From an uncultured Clostridia bacterium (lineage in GTDB: Bacteria; Bacillota; Clostridia; UBA1381), in assembly GCA_934501535.1 (NCBI GenBank), contig CAKSUM010000020.1, forward strand, positions 1 through 47,609: a stretch of DNA of 47,609 bases, read 5' to 3'. The translations under genes and the position numbers were made by a program. This document shows, one piece after another, positions 6,919 through 16,152 of this stretch (the stretch's first letter is position 1; every line of letters begins with the position of its first letter). The notes under the pieces were generated by a model. It searched no databases. It saw only the letters and a program-made list of their open reading frames with translations, and had not been told where the DNA came from.

Positions 6919-7302
6919 ATGAAAAAAGAACTTATATTATATGTAATATTCGGCGCGGCAACAACCGCGGTCAATATTGCCGCATACTCGGTATGCTATA
7001 ATCTGCTGTCGGTGCCGAACCTCGGCGCAAACATAATCGCATGGGTTCTGTCGGTCGCGTTTGCCTGCGTCACGAACCGCATATGGGTCTTTGAAAGCAC
7101 CGCAAAAGGGTTCGCCGCCGTGAGAGAAACGGCGGAATTTTTCGCCGGACGCCTGTTTACCGGCATTTTGGATTCGGCGCTTATGTTCACATTTGTTGAC
7201 CGCCTCGGATACAACGGAGATTATACAAAAATTGCAGTGAATGTAATCGTTATCATACTTAATTACATTATCAGCAAGCTGCTGGTATTCAGAAAAAAAT
7301 AA
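6919..7302 (+). CDS. GtrA family membrane protein
   Basis: A 127-residue protein of four hydrophobic helices with the GtrA pattern: FGAATTAVNIAAYSV in helix 1, FACVTNRIWVFES between helices 2 and 3, FTFVDRLGY, and the closing NYIISKLLVFRKK. The start at 6919 is preferred because AGGAG lies 11 nt upstream; an earlier in-frame ATG at 6886 has no ribosome site. It likely flips or presents polyprenyl-linked sugar made by the GT2 enzyme directly upstream. Confidence 0.92.
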   Translation: MKKELILYVIFGAATTAVNIAAYSVCYNLLSVPNLGANIIAWVLSVAFACVTNRIWVFESTAKGFAAVRETAEFFAGRLFTGILDSALMFTFVDRLGYNGDYTKIAVNVIVIILNYIISKLLVFRKK

Positions 7303-7386
7303 TCGTCTGTGCGCCTGTTCGTATTCATGCGGCGGCGCAGTGTTTTTTTCTTCAATACAAGACATCAGGGAGGAATTTGTTATAAT

Positions 7387-10116
7387 ATGAAAAGAACCGC
7401 AATTTTATTTATCGTATTTATGATGCTCGGGACCTGCGTTTTTGCTGAAAGCGGAAATGACATGATTTTCAAGCCCTCGGGAGGCGGAAAGTATATCTAC
7501 TGCAACAATCCCGAGGAGCTGAAACGAAATGACCTGGCCGATGACGGCGAAAATCCGTCTTATCTGATGAGCAACGAAAATCTTCAGCCGGACAGCTACC
7601 GCCTGTATATGACGCATTTTAACAGAGTGTCAAAGACGGACAGCGCAGGAAATACATATCCGGGCGAGGACGTGTATTTTGACGCGGTATTCACGGCAAA
7701 AAGCGACTGCCGCATAACGCTGCGCAGAACCGCTTTTGAAATCCCGGCGGACATAACGGAATATCTGTACTGCGAAACGATTAAAACCGAAGATACATGG
7801 TCGGGTCTTTACGCCTGTGCAGACCTTATCGGCAAGCCGATTTACACACTGCATACTGACAAGGTATTTGCGCCGAAAAATGCCGTCAGCCATGAAATAT
7901 CGCTGGCAAAAGGCGAAAGATTTTTTCTCAGCGACTACATTGAAAATTACGCCGCCGTGCCCTATCCGAAGCATGTGCTTATGGCGGCGGACTTTGATTT
8001 GAAATCGGGCAGCATGGACGTAAATCTGTTCGCGGCAAAAACACGGACAGAGGGTTCGGACGGGGCGGAATATCCGGATATTGATTTTGAAAACTGCGGA
8101 TTCGGCGTCTACAAGCGCGACAGAACGTATAAAGGCATTGCGGACAGTCTTCCCGAGGTGACGGCGGAGCTTGAATATACGCTCGATGACACCCTCACGG
8201 ACGGGAGCTCTCTGCCGGTTACGGTGTATAACCAGTATTATCCGAAAGGAACAACCGTCACCACATGGACGGGGAATTTGAACCCTCAGGACGATATTTA
8301 CGCCCGTCATCTTGTGGCGGAAAACGATGTACTGCCGCTGTACTACAAGGACAAATCCAAGCTTGATTACTACGGCGAAAATGTATCGGAAAAGAACAAA
8401 AGCGATACTTGGATTTTTGATACCCTGCACAGCGACACAACCGACTATGACGGTGATGTGACCGGTTTTTCGGCAGAGGAATATATGCCGAACTACGAAC
8501 TGAAAACCGACACCGACAATATCGGCAGAGCGTGCAGTCTGGGCAATTACGGCGTTGCGGTCGGATACAAACTGAAAGTGACGAACAACGGAAATACGGA
8601 CAGATATTTTGATTATCACGTGAGCACCGCGGCAAACATCATTGTCGAAGTAACCGACAAGGACGGAAATGATTTGCAGCCGGTAATTTCCAAGGGACAA
8701 ACAAACGAGCAAACCGATGAAATTATGGCAAGCGTTTTGCTGCCTGCCGGAGAAACCACGGAATTTTGCATAAAGATGACTCTGCCCGTGCAGAATTACG
8801 GCGGACAGCGGCAGTCATTCAAAATAAGCTCAACGAAAACGGAACCGGACTTTACGGAAAGCTATATGGTTAAACCGCAGCTTTATCCGCAAAATCCCAT
8901 CGATGAGTACGGCATTGAAAAACTGCTTGAAAACTCCGACGAAAAGACAAAGCTCATCTTTGACGGCTGTCTGACCGATTATGACATAATCAAGACAGAC
9001 AGCGGCTACGCGGCATATAACAAATCGGTAAGCAGCAGTCCCTACAGATACGGATATTACTGGAGCATCACCGGGCGCCTGTTTTTGCTCGACAGCGGAT
9101 TTAATATTGAAAAGGAGCTTTATCCCGGCAGTCAGCCCATCGAAATGACATACGCCGGCGGCAAGCTTTACGTAAAAACTATTGCAAACGGCAGCTTTGC
9201 TATAGATTCGGACGGAAACCAAACGCCGTTTGACGGCTACATTCTTCCGCGTGAAACGGCGGAAGGCTTCGTGTGTGCCCGTGACGGAAAGCTTCAATAT
9301 TCCGCGGACGGCGAAAAATACTACAATATATCGTTCCAGTCTTTTGTTCCGCCTTTTGCGGACATCGCCGGAACGGACGGCGAAAAACGCTTTTATTTTG
9401 CGGCAAACGATATCATGGGTGCGTCCGCAGACGGTGTGTACTGGGTGACGGCGCCTGTCGATATGCAAAACCTCTTGAGCCTTGAAATTCCGAAAAATTC
9501 TGTTAAGGTGCGGATAAATGACGAGATTGCGGCATTCGATACATTGCCGGTTATCAGCGGCGGAGCAACTCTCGTGCCGATAAGATATATTTTTGAAAAA
9601 CTCGGTATGCAGCTGATTTACACGGACGGAAAAATTATTGCCGTGGGCACAAACGGGCTTATAGAAATGGAAATCGGCAGCAATTCCGCAAAAGTGAACG
9701 GCAATTCGGTGCAGCTTGACGTGCCGCCCGAAATCATTGACGGAAGAACCTATGTTCCGCTGCGCTTTTTGAGCGAAAAGCTCGGTATGAAGGTGTCATG
9801 GAACGGCGACAGGCGTTTTGCCGAAATTGACGGCAAAATCAGCAAGCCTATGGCGGACATCGAACTCGGCGGCAGCATATCCGTAAAAATTTTAAAGAAT
9901 ACAGAGCCTGAAAAAGAAGAAATTCCGTCCGCCGAGAATGACAGTCACGAAGATAATTCCGACAATGCGGCTGGGGAAAATTCGGGTGCGGCTGCGGAAA
10001 ATCCCGAAAATAACAACGCAGAAAATATGCAGAACGCAGCACCGGAAAAAAATGAAGGTGCGGCGGAAAATCCGCAGAATGAAACGGACAGCAACTCAAA
10101 AATCACTGAAAAATAA
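7387..10116 (+). CDS. Large secreted 'stalk domain' (copper amine oxidase N-like) protein
   Basis: A 909-residue exported protein. Residues 1-20 form a signal peptide (hydrophobic core ending CVFA). Residues 21-700 are beta-rich with no family I can name; the middle reads like a stack of immunoglobulin-like and propeller-like units. Residues ~708-815 match the stalk domain PF07833: two half-repeats, VRINDEIAAFDT...LVPIRYIFEKLGM and VKVNGN...YVPLRFLSEKLGMKVSW. The C-terminal ~90 residues are a low-complexity Glu/Asn/Ala tail without LPXTG or SLH. The ATG at 7387 is preferred to one at 7309 because the signal peptide begins there and GGGAGG precedes it. It follows gtrA by 84 bp and may be co-transcribed. 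Function is unknown; stalk domains often mediate wall or sugar contacts. Confidence 0.82.
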   Translation: MKRTAILFIVFMMLGTCVFAESGNDMIFKPSGGGKYIYCNNPEELKRNDLADDGENPSYLMSNENLQPDSYRLYMTHFNRVSKTDSAGNTYPGEDVYFDAVFTAKSDCRITLRRTAFEIPADITEYLYCETIKTEDTWSGLYACADLIGKPIYTLHTDKVFAPKNAVSHEISLAKGERFFLSDYIENYAAVPYPKHVLMAADFDLKSGSMDVNLFAAKTRTEGSDGAEYPDIDFENCGFGVYKRDRTYKGIADSLPEVTAELEYTLDDTLTDGSSLPVTVYNQYYPKGTTVTTWTGNLNPQDDIYARHLVAENDVLPLYYKDKSKLDYYGENVSEKNKSDTWIFDTLHSDTTDYDGDVTGFSAEEYMPNYELKTDTDNIGRACSLGNYGVAVGYKLKVTNNGNTDRYFDYHVSTAANIIVEVTDKDGNDLQPVISKGQTNEQTDEIMASVLLPAGETTEFCIKMTLPVQNYGGQRQSFKISSTKTEPDFTESYMVKPQLYPQNPIDEYGIEKLLENSDEKTKLIFDGCLTDYDIIKTDSGYAAYNKSVSSSPYRYGYYWSITGRLFLLDSGFNIEKELYPGSQPIEMTYAGGKLYVKTIANGSFAIDSDGNQTPFDGYILPRETAEGFVCARDGKLQYSADGEKYYNISFQSFVPPFADIAGTDGEKRFYFAANDIMGASADGVYWVTAPVDMQNLLSLEIPKNSVKVRINDEIAAFDTLPVISGGATLVPIRYIFEKLGMQLIYTDGKIIAVGTNGLIEMEIGSNSAKVNGNSVQLDVPPEIIDGRTYVPLRFLSEKLGMKVSWNGDRRFAEIDGKISKPMADIELGGSISVKILKNTEPEKEEIPSAENDSHEDNSDNAAGENSGAAAENPENNNAENMQNAAPEKNEGAAENPQNETDSNSKITEK

Positions 10117-10133
10117 AAAATCGAACAAAAAAA

Positions 10134-10170
10134 CGGTCAGACGAGAATTTGCGTCCGACCGGCTTTTTTT
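10134..10170. terminator. Bidirectional terminator between convergent genes
   Basis: CGGTC...GACCG (10134-10138 / 10157-10161) with an inner GACG/CGTC stem, A-run on the left and T-run on the right. It ends the plus-strand stalk-domain gene and the minus-strand propeller gene; the T-run overlaps the latter's stop codon. Confidence 0.8.
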
Positions 10171-11203
10171 ATAACTGTTTATCGGGTCTGCGCAGACCTT
10201 CAAGCGTCTTTCCCAGACGCGACAGCTCCGCTTTTGTATCGGCTATTTCGCGGCGCGCCGACTCGAGCGCTGCCTTTAACGTTTCAAGCTCCGACTTTCC
10301 GGGCAGCACGTAGTCGGCAGCAGTGCTGAAAATATCCGGACGTGCAAGCAGCGTCAGCTCTTTCGAGTTATGGTAGCCGTAGCAGTTGATGAAATCCCCT
10401 CCCCGCTGCGCCGTGTAAAGCGATATGCGGCTCCCCGTGCTCATAAACCGCATCGGCTCGCTCCATGTTGCGCCGCCGTTAAAGCTGGTTATATACCGCA
10501 CAAAGCTGCCGCTTTTCCACATTATGTACATTCTTCCGTCCGAGCCCGTCACGCAGACCGGCATTTCAATCCGGCTGTCATAAAGAATTTCTTCACCGTT
10601 CACGAACAGCTTTGACTCGCGTATAAACAGCATTATTTCTCTGCCGCCGAAATTTCTGACCGAACAGCTGTGCGCGTCATCGTACAGTTTGCTGAAACCG
10701 ACGGGCTTTTCGTCCGCCAGCGAAACCCTGCCGAGCTGTCCCTGCGCGTTTGTGTAATACGCATTTTCGCCCATGATGTAAAAATGCGCGGAATCAAGAC
10801 TGTCCACGGTAGACGGCTTTGCATGATCGCCCAGAATACAGTGTATCAGCAGAATTTCTCCGTTATACTGCGCGGAATACAGCAGATTAAGTCTGCTCCC
10901 CACGCCGTACAGCTGCATCTGCATTACGGAAATATCTTCATTCAGCGCGGAAAGCACATACTTCTTCCATATATTATCCTTGCGGACGGCGTAAATCAGC
11001 TTGTTTTCGGCATTAACGCATATCAGATGCACCGTGCCGCCTTTATCGGCATAAACGGCAAAGTTGTCCCTGCCGCGTTCAATTACCGGCACGCGCTCAT
11101 TCCATAAGCCGTCCGGCTTGCGGCTGCGCATGCAGATTCCTTCGTACGGTCGGTAAAAGTAATGCTCGGCAGCACCGCCGGGCATAATCAGAAAATCAGT
11201 CAT
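10169..11203 (-). CDS. Sialidase-like beta-propeller protein with C-terminal coiled coil
   Basis: A 344-residue protein without a signal peptide. Repeating beta-hairpins of about 45 residues each carry aromatic and Gly/Asn turns (for example GICMRSRKPDGLWNERVPV, HLICVNAENKLIYAVRKDN, YIMWKSGSFVRYITSFNGG). SFNGGATWSEP near residue 245 is a degenerate Asp-box (consensus S-x-D-x-G-x-T-W), the signature of sialidase-type propellers. Residues ~305-335 are a heptad-rich coiled coil (ETLKAALESARREIADTKAE). No catalytic sialidase set is evident, so it is more likely a binding or structural protein. It stands alone on its strand with a structured leader upstream. Similar propeller-plus-coil proteins occur in Clostridia, but I know no tested function. 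Confidence 0.7.
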   Translation of the reverse strand: MTDFLIMPGGAAEHYFYRPYEGICMRSRKPDGLWNERVPVIERGRDNFAVYADKGGTVHLICVNAENKLIYAVRKDNIWKKYVLSALNEDISVMQMQLYGVGSRLNLLYSAQYNGEILLIHCILGDHAKPSTVDSLDSAHFYIMGENAYYTNAQGQLGRVSLADEKPVGFSKLYDDAHSCSVRNFGGREIMLFIRESKLFVNGEEILYDSRIEMPVCVTGSDGRMYIMWKSGSFVRYITSFNGGATWSEPMRFMSTGSRISLYTAQRGGDFINCYGYHNSKELTLLARPDIFSTAADYVLPGKSELETLKAALESARREIADTKAELSRLGKTLEGLRRPDKQL

Positions 11204-11562
11204 AGCAATTGCCTTTCCGTCCGCAGATAATATATGTCTGCACCGGCTGCGGACAGACCGGGCACCCGAAGCCTCAGCCTTCGCCGACGGCTTCTCCCCA
11301 TTATTTATATGTTTTTTTTAATTCATGTATAACAATAATTTTTTCGGCAATAATATAAATAACCTCACAAAATACATTACCCCCTTGAAGATGAGCTGCA
11401 AAAAAAACCGTTGTTTTTATGCGGCTCATTTTCTTATACCGCAAAAATACGGATATTTTTTCATTTTTAATCAAAATTTTTCGTTATTTGCTTGATATTG
11501 GCGGCAAAAAGATGTATAATAAAATAGTATATTTGTAAATTGTCATACGGAGGAAAAGCATA
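11204..11562. other. 359-bp intergenic region with structured leader and hairpins
   Basis: No gene is seen. Next to the minus-strand propeller gene, GTCCGCAG/CTGCGGAC (11219-11254) and GAAGCC/GGCTTC (11268-11294) would fold in its mRNA leader; they match no riboswitch I can recognise. At 11391-11429 a 10-bp stem (ATGAGCtGCA/TGCgGCTCAT, one G-U) is followed by TTTT on the plus strand and may shield gltX from read-through. The gltX promoter lies at 11492-11520. Confidence 0.5.
11492..11520 (+). promoter_or_regulatory. Sigma-A promoter of the gltX operon
   Basis: TTGATA (11492-11497), 17-bp spacer, TATAAT (11515-11520), 42 bp before the start codon. CGGAGG follows at 11548-11553. Confidence 0.8.
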
Positions 11563-13215
11563 ATGGATAACAAAAAACTGGCAGAGCTGCTGTTTCCGGA
11601 TATAAAAGAAACAACGCAGGATATTGAGAAACGATATCCCGAAAGAAATCTCGCCGAAGGAGCAAAGGTCACAAGATTTGCACCCAGCCCCACGGGTTTT
11701 TTGCATATAGGCGGACTGTTCGCCGCATTTGCGGCAGAACGCACGGCACATAAAACCGGCGGCGTATTTTATCTGCGCATAGAGGACACCGATAAAAAGC
11801 GTGAAATCGAAAACGGTGTTACGGGAATTGTAAGCGGTCTTAAACAGTTCGGAATAAAGATTGACGAGGGCATGATGACCGAAACGGAGGAAACCGGAAA
11901 TTACGGCCCGTATACGCAGAGCCGCCGCAGGGACATCTACCGCACTTATTGCAAGAGCCTTGTGGAACAGGGACTTGCATATCCGTGCTTCTGCAGTGCG
12001 GAGGAGCTTGACGCAGTTCGCAAAAAACAGGAAGAAAACAAGCAAAATCCCGGATATTACGGCGAATTTGCTCATTGCAGAAACCTCACGTTTGAGGATA
12101 TAGAAGAAAACATAAAAGCCGGTAAGCCCTACGTAGTGCGGCTTAAATCTCCCGGCAGCGAGGATAGGCGCATCAGCTTCGACGATGCGATTAAAGGCAC
12201 CATCGAAATGCCGGAAAATGTCCAGGATATCGTGCTTTTGAAAACGGACGGTATTCCTACCTACCATTTTGCTCATGCAATAGATGACCACCTTATGGGC
12301 ACAACCGACGTGATACGCGGTGACGAATGGATATCCTCCGCGCCGATACACTTGCAGCTGTTTGAAATTTTAGGCTTTAAAACGCCGTGCTATGCGCACA
12401 TTTCGCCTATCATGAAAGAGGACGCACAGACCGGCGGCAAGCGCAAGCTGTCAAAACGAAAAGACCCCGAAGCCGCCGTTACCTACTATCACGAGGCAGG
12501 CTATCCGAAAGAGGCGGTTTTGGAATACCTTCTTACCATCGCCAACTCCGATTTTGAAGAATGGCGCGCCGCAAACCCTGACGTACCGTTTGACGACTTT
12601 GATTTCAAGCTGTCAAACATGAGCAAGGCAGGCGCACTTTTCGACCTGATGAAGCTGAATGACATCAGCAAAAACTACATTTGCCGTCTGAGCGCGGACG
12701 AGGTATATGACGGAGTATACGGCTGGGCGGAAAAATACAACACGGATTTTGCAAAGCTTCTGGCAGATAACGAGGAATATTCAATCCGCATTTTCAGCAT
12801 CGAACGCGGAAACGAAAAGCCCAGAAAGGATATTGCAAAATGGCAGGACGCCGTAGGATATACGCAGTATTTCTTCTTTGCGCCGACCGAATACGATTGG
12901 CCCGATAATCTCTCTGGTGCGGACATGATTGAAATTCTGGAAACATACAAAAAGGTCTATTCCCCGCACGAAACCGCGGAGGAATGGTTCCCCAAAGTCC
13001 GTGAAATGGCTGAAAGCCTCGGATATGCAAAGGCTCCGAAGCTGTACAAAAAAAATCCGGACGATTTCAAAGGCCATGTAGGCGATGTTGCGTCGGTAAT
13101 ACGCGTTGCCGTAACCGGCAGAAGAAACACTCCCGATTTATATGAAATTTTGCAGACTGTCGGCTATAATGAATTTTTGCCGAGAGTGGATAAAGCTATA
13201 GAAAATTTGAAGTAG
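11563..13215 (+). CDS. gltX: Glutamate--tRNA ligase
   Basis: A 550-residue class I aminoacyl-tRNA synthetase that loads glutamate onto tRNA. The nucleotide-binding motif appears as FAPSPTGFLHIGGL (HIGH) at residues ~39-52 and the KMSKS loop as KRKLSKRKD. It is longer than the ~480 residues of typical bacterial GluRS and has an extra N-terminal ~30 residues before the catalytic core, the form seen in a subset of Clostridia. RLEDTD-like LRIEDTDKKRE and YTQSRRRDIYR match substrate-binding segments. It is followed after 13 bp by glnS and then by an aminotransferase and trpS, so one transcript probably serves several charging enzymes. Identity is clear; whether it also charges tRNA-Gln is unlikely given glnS next door. 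Confidence 0.95.
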   Translation: MDNKKLAELLFPDIKETTQDIEKRYPERNLAEGAKVTRFAPSPTGFLHIGGLFAAFAAERTAHKTGGVFYLRIEDTDKKREIENGVTGIVSGLKQFGIKIDEGMMTETEETGNYGPYTQSRRRDIYRTYCKSLVEQGLAYPCFCSAEELDAVRKKQEENKQNPGYYGEFAHCRNLTFEDIEENIKAGKPYVVRLKSPGSEDRRISFDDAIKGTIEMPENVQDIVLLKTDGIPTYHFAHAIDDHLMGTTDVIRGDEWISSAPIHLQLFEILGFKTPCYAHISPIMKEDAQTGGKRKLSKRKDPEAAVTYYHEAGYPKEAVLEYLLTIANSDFEEWRAANPDVPFDDFDFKLSNMSKAGALFDLMKLNDISKNYICRLSADEVYDGVYGWAEKYNTDFAKLLADNEEYSIRIFSIERGNEKPRKDIAKWQDAVGYTQYFFFAPTEYDWPDNLSGADMIEILETYKKVYSPHETAEEWFPKVREMAESLGYAKAPKLYKKNPDDFKGHVGDVASVIRVAVTGRRNTPDLYEILQTVGYNEFLPRVDKAIENLK

Positions 13216-13228
13216 GCAGGTAACGATT

Positions 13229-14893
13229 ATGGAAGAAACAAAAAACTTTATAGAAGAAGCAATCGAAAAGGATCTCGCAGACGGTGTATACTCGCATGTA
13301 CAGACGCGTTTTCCTCCCGAACCCAACGGCTATCTGCACGTAGGTCACGCAAAAGCAATATGCATTGACTTCGGCAATGCGGAAAAGTATAACGGCACAT
13401 GCAACCTGCGTCTTGATGACACAAATCCGTCAAAAGAGGACGTCGAATACGTTGACGCCATTATGGAGGATATTAAGTGGCTGGGCTTTAAATGGGATAA
13501 AGTCCTGTATGCGTCCGACTATTTTGACGATATTTACAACTGTGCCGTAAAGCTGATAGAGCTGGGCAAAGCATATGTTGACGATTCAACCGCCGATGAA
13601 ATCCGCGAATACCGCGGCACGCTTACCGAGCCGGGAAAGGAAAGTCCGTACAGAAACCGCAGCATCGAAGAAAACCTCGAGCTTTTCAAGCGCATGACAG
13701 ACGGCGAATTTGAAAACGGCGCAAGGGTTCTGCGTGCGAAAATAGATATGTCCTCACCTAATCTGAATATGCGCGACCCTGTCATCTACCGCATTATGCA
13801 TCAAGCTCACCACCGCACCGGCGACAAGTGGTGCGTATACCCGATGTATGACTTTGCACACCCCATTTCCGATACGGTCGAGGGCGTTACTCACTCGCTC
13901 TGTTCACTTGAATTTGAGGACCACAGACCGCTTTATGACTGGGTTTTGCGTGAACTGGGCTTTGAGCACCCGTCGCGTCAGATTGAGTTTGCAAGAATGA
14001 ATTTGAACTACACTCTGACCAGCAAAAGAAAATGCTTAAAACTTGTAAATGACGGAATTGTATCCGGCTGGGATGACCCGAGAATGGGTACGCTCTGCGG
14101 CATGCGCCGCCGCGGCTACACCGCAGCGGCAATACGTGACTTCTGCGACAGAATAGGAGTTGCAAAAGCTAACAGCGTAATAGATTTTTCACTTTTGGAA
14201 TTTTGCGTGCGCGAAGATTTGAACCAAAAAGCGCCGCGCGCAATGGCGGTTCTGCGCCCCATTAAGCTTGTAATTGACAACTACCCCGAGGACAAGGTTG
14301 AACAGCTGGAGGTTGAAATCAACCCGCAGCAGCCCGAACTCGGCAAGCGCACCGTTGAATTTTCAAAGAATTTGTGGATAGAAGCCGACGATTTCATGGA
14401 GGAGGCTCCGAAAAAATATTTCCGCCTTTCAATAGGCAGAGAAGTACGCTTAAAGAGTGCATATTATGTAACCGCCACCTCATGCGTAAAGGACGAAAAC
14501 GGCAGCGTAACCGAGGTTCACTGCACTTATGACCCGTCAACGCGCGGCGGTGACGCCCCCGACGGAAGAAAAGTCAAGGGTACAATTCACTGGGTATCGG
14601 CAGACCACGCGGTTGACGCAACGGTAAACCTCTATGAACGTCTGTTCAACGTCGAAAATCCGTCCGACGAAAGCAAGGTCGGCAGCTTTGTGGAGAACCT
14701 CAACCCGAATTCCGCAGAAACGCTCACCGGCTGCAAGCTGGAAAGCAATCTGAAAGACATAAAGCCCGGGGATACTTTTCAATTCCTGCGCCTGGGATAT
14801 TTCTGCGTTGACAAGGACTCCGAACCGGGCAGCATAATAATAAACAGAACGGTTGCCCTGAAAGACAGCTGGGCGAAGGTTAAATCCGAATAA
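13229..14893 (+). CDS. glnS: Glutamine--tRNA ligase
   Basis: A 554-residue class I synthetase that joins glutamine to tRNA-Gln. The GlnRS-specific start TRFPPEPNGYLHVGHAKAI (HIGH motif) lies at residues ~28-46, LRLDDTNP follows, and the KMSKS loop reads LTSKRK. The two C-terminal anticodon-binding beta-barrels (residues ~340-550) are present. GlnRS is not ancestral in Bacillota, where most species use GluRS plus GatCAB amidation; its presence in Clostridia is usually explained by horizontal gain. Here it abuts gltX with a 13-bp gap and an AGGTAACG-type weak ribosome site, so translation may be coupled. Confidence 0.96.
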   Translation: MEETKNFIEEAIEKDLADGVYSHVQTRFPPEPNGYLHVGHAKAICIDFGNAEKYNGTCNLRLDDTNPSKEDVEYVDAIMEDIKWLGFKWDKVLYASDYFDDIYNCAVKLIELGKAYVDDSTADEIREYRGTLTEPGKESPYRNRSIEENLELFKRMTDGEFENGARVLRAKIDMSSPNLNMRDPVIYRIMHQAHHRTGDKWCVYPMYDFAHPISDTVEGVTHSLCSLEFEDHRPLYDWVLRELGFEHPSRQIEFARMNLNYTLTSKRKCLKLVNDGIVSGWDDPRMGTLCGMRRRGYTAAAIRDFCDRIGVAKANSVIDFSLLEFCVREDLNQKAPRAMAVLRPIKLVIDNYPEDKVEQLEVEINPQQPELGKRTVEFSKNLWIEADDFMEEAPKKYFRLSIGREVRLKSAYYVTATSCVKDENGSVTEVHCTYDPSTRGGDAPDGRKVKGTIHWVSADHAVDATVNLYERLFNVENPSDESKVGSFVENLNPNSAETLTGCKLESNLKDIKPGDTFQFLRLGYFCVDKDSEPGSIIINRTVALKDSWAKVKSE

Positions 14894-14938
14894 ACTGTTA
14901 TCGCGCGGCGAACAGGCTGTGCGCGAAAGGAGATTGAA

Positions 14939-16132
14939 ATGGAATATACAAGTTTTTTTGCCGACAGAGTAAAAAACATGAAAGGTTCGGCAATCCGTGA
15001 AATGTTTAAAAGAATGGCAAATCCGGAAATAATATCTCTTGCCGGCGGAAACCCGGCATCCGAGCTTTTTCCCGGAAAGGAGCTGGCGGAAATCGCGGGA
15101 GATATTCTCCGTGAAAATCCGACGCTTGCGCTGCAATACGGCACAACCGACGGTCACCCGAGAATGAAGGCATGTGCCGCGGCACGCGCAAAAAAGGTTG
15201 ATTCGTATGCGGAAAATGACTCGGTAATAATAATGACCGGCGCGAACCAGGGCATCGACCTCACCGCAAAGGCATTGCTCAACAAGGGCGATACCGTTAT
15301 AGTGGAAAGCCCGAGCTTTATCGGCAGTCTGAACGCTTTTCGCACATACGAATGTAAGCTTGCCGGCGTTGAAGTCGAATCCGACGGTATGAACATGGAG
15401 GCTCTTGAGGCAGCGCTGAAAAACAACAGCAATGTGAAAATGATTTACACCATTCCCACATTCCAAAATCCGACCGGCGTAACCATGTCGCTTGAGAAAA
15501 GAAAGAAAATGCTTGAACTTGCGTCAAAATATGACGTTCTGATTTTGGAGGACAACCCGTACGGCGATTTGCGTTTTGCCGGCGAAAATGTGCCGACAAT
15601 AAAATCGATGGATACCGACGGACGTGTAATTTATGCCGGTTCGTTCTCCAAAATTCTGTCACCGGGCATGCGTTTGGGATACATCGTTGCGGACAGCGCA
15701 ATTTGCGGAAAAATCGAAATTTTAAAGCAGGTAAATGATGTGCACACCCCCGTGCTGACGCAGCTGATGTGCGCGGAATTTATGGACAGATACAACATCG
15801 ATGACTATATCGAAAAAAACCGTCGGCTGTACGGCGAGAAATGCCGCGTCATGCTTGATACGATGCAGCGTTGTTTCCCGAAAGGCAAGGTTGAATGGAC
15901 GGTGCCGGAGGGCGGAATTTTCCTATGGTGCAAATGCCCCGGAATTACGGACATAACCCCGGTTGTCGATAAATGTCTTGAAGAAAAGGTTGCAATCGTG
16001 CCGGGTTCAAATTTTGCGGTTGACATGAATGCACCCTCAAATCAATTCAGACTGAATTATTCATCGGCAACACCGGATAAGATAGAAACAGCAGTGGAAC
16101 GCCTCGGAAAGGTGCTTTCCGAGCTGCTGTGA
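14939..16132 (+). CDS. PLP-dependent aminotransferase, class I/II
   Basis: A 397-residue fold-type I aminotransferase. Landmarks are SLAGGNPASELFP near residue 35, YGTTDGHPRMK near 60, the PLP-phosphate stretch TGANQGIDL, YTIPTFQNPTGVTMS, EDNPYGDLRF with the cofactor-holding Asp, and the Schiff-base lysine K238 in SFSKILSPGMRLGY. The pattern is that of the 2-aminoadipate / aromatic / valine-pyruvate aminotransferase group (MocR-like catalytic domain without the DNA-binding part). AAAGGAG precedes the ATG. It sits between glnS and trpS, so an amino-acid metabolic role is likely, but the substrate is not readable. Confidence 0.92.
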   Translation: MEYTSFFADRVKNMKGSAIREMFKRMANPEIISLAGGNPASELFPGKELAEIAGDILRENPTLALQYGTTDGHPRMKACAAARAKKVDSYAENDSVIIMTGANQGIDLTAKALLNKGDTVIVESPSFIGSLNAFRTYECKLAGVEVESDGMNMEALEAALKNNSNVKMIYTIPTFQNPTGVTMSLEKRKKMLELASKYDVLILEDNPYGDLRFAGENVPTIKSMDTDGRVIYAGSFSKILSPGMRLGYIVADSAICGKIEILKQVNDVHTPVLTQLMCAEFMDRYNIDDYIEKNRRLYGEKCRVMLDTMQRCFPKGKVEWTVPEGGIFLWCKCPGITDITPVVDKCLEEKVAIVPGSNFAVDMNAPSNQFRLNYSSATPDKIETAVERLGKVLSELL

Positions 16133-16152
16133 CGAAAGGAAGATTTTTTAAC

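Noticed and set aside
7630..8712. A 360-codon open frame on the minus strand opposite the stalk-domain gene
   Set aside because: It lies fully inside a gene with a signal peptide and recognisable domain, has no family resemblance, and is rich in Cys/Arg/Val runs typical of antisense shadows.
11219..11294. A known riboswitch in the leader of the propeller gene
   Set aside because: The stems do not show conserved cores of TPP, SAM, cobalamin, FMN, glycine or c-di-GMP classes as I know them.
11467..12351. A 294-codon minus-strand frame opposite gltX
   Set aside because: Covers the HIGH motif region and promoter of gltX; composition is that of an antisense frame.
14537..15466. A 309-codon minus-strand frame across glnS and the aminotransferase
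   Set aside because: Opposite two certain genes; no ribosome site or family motif.
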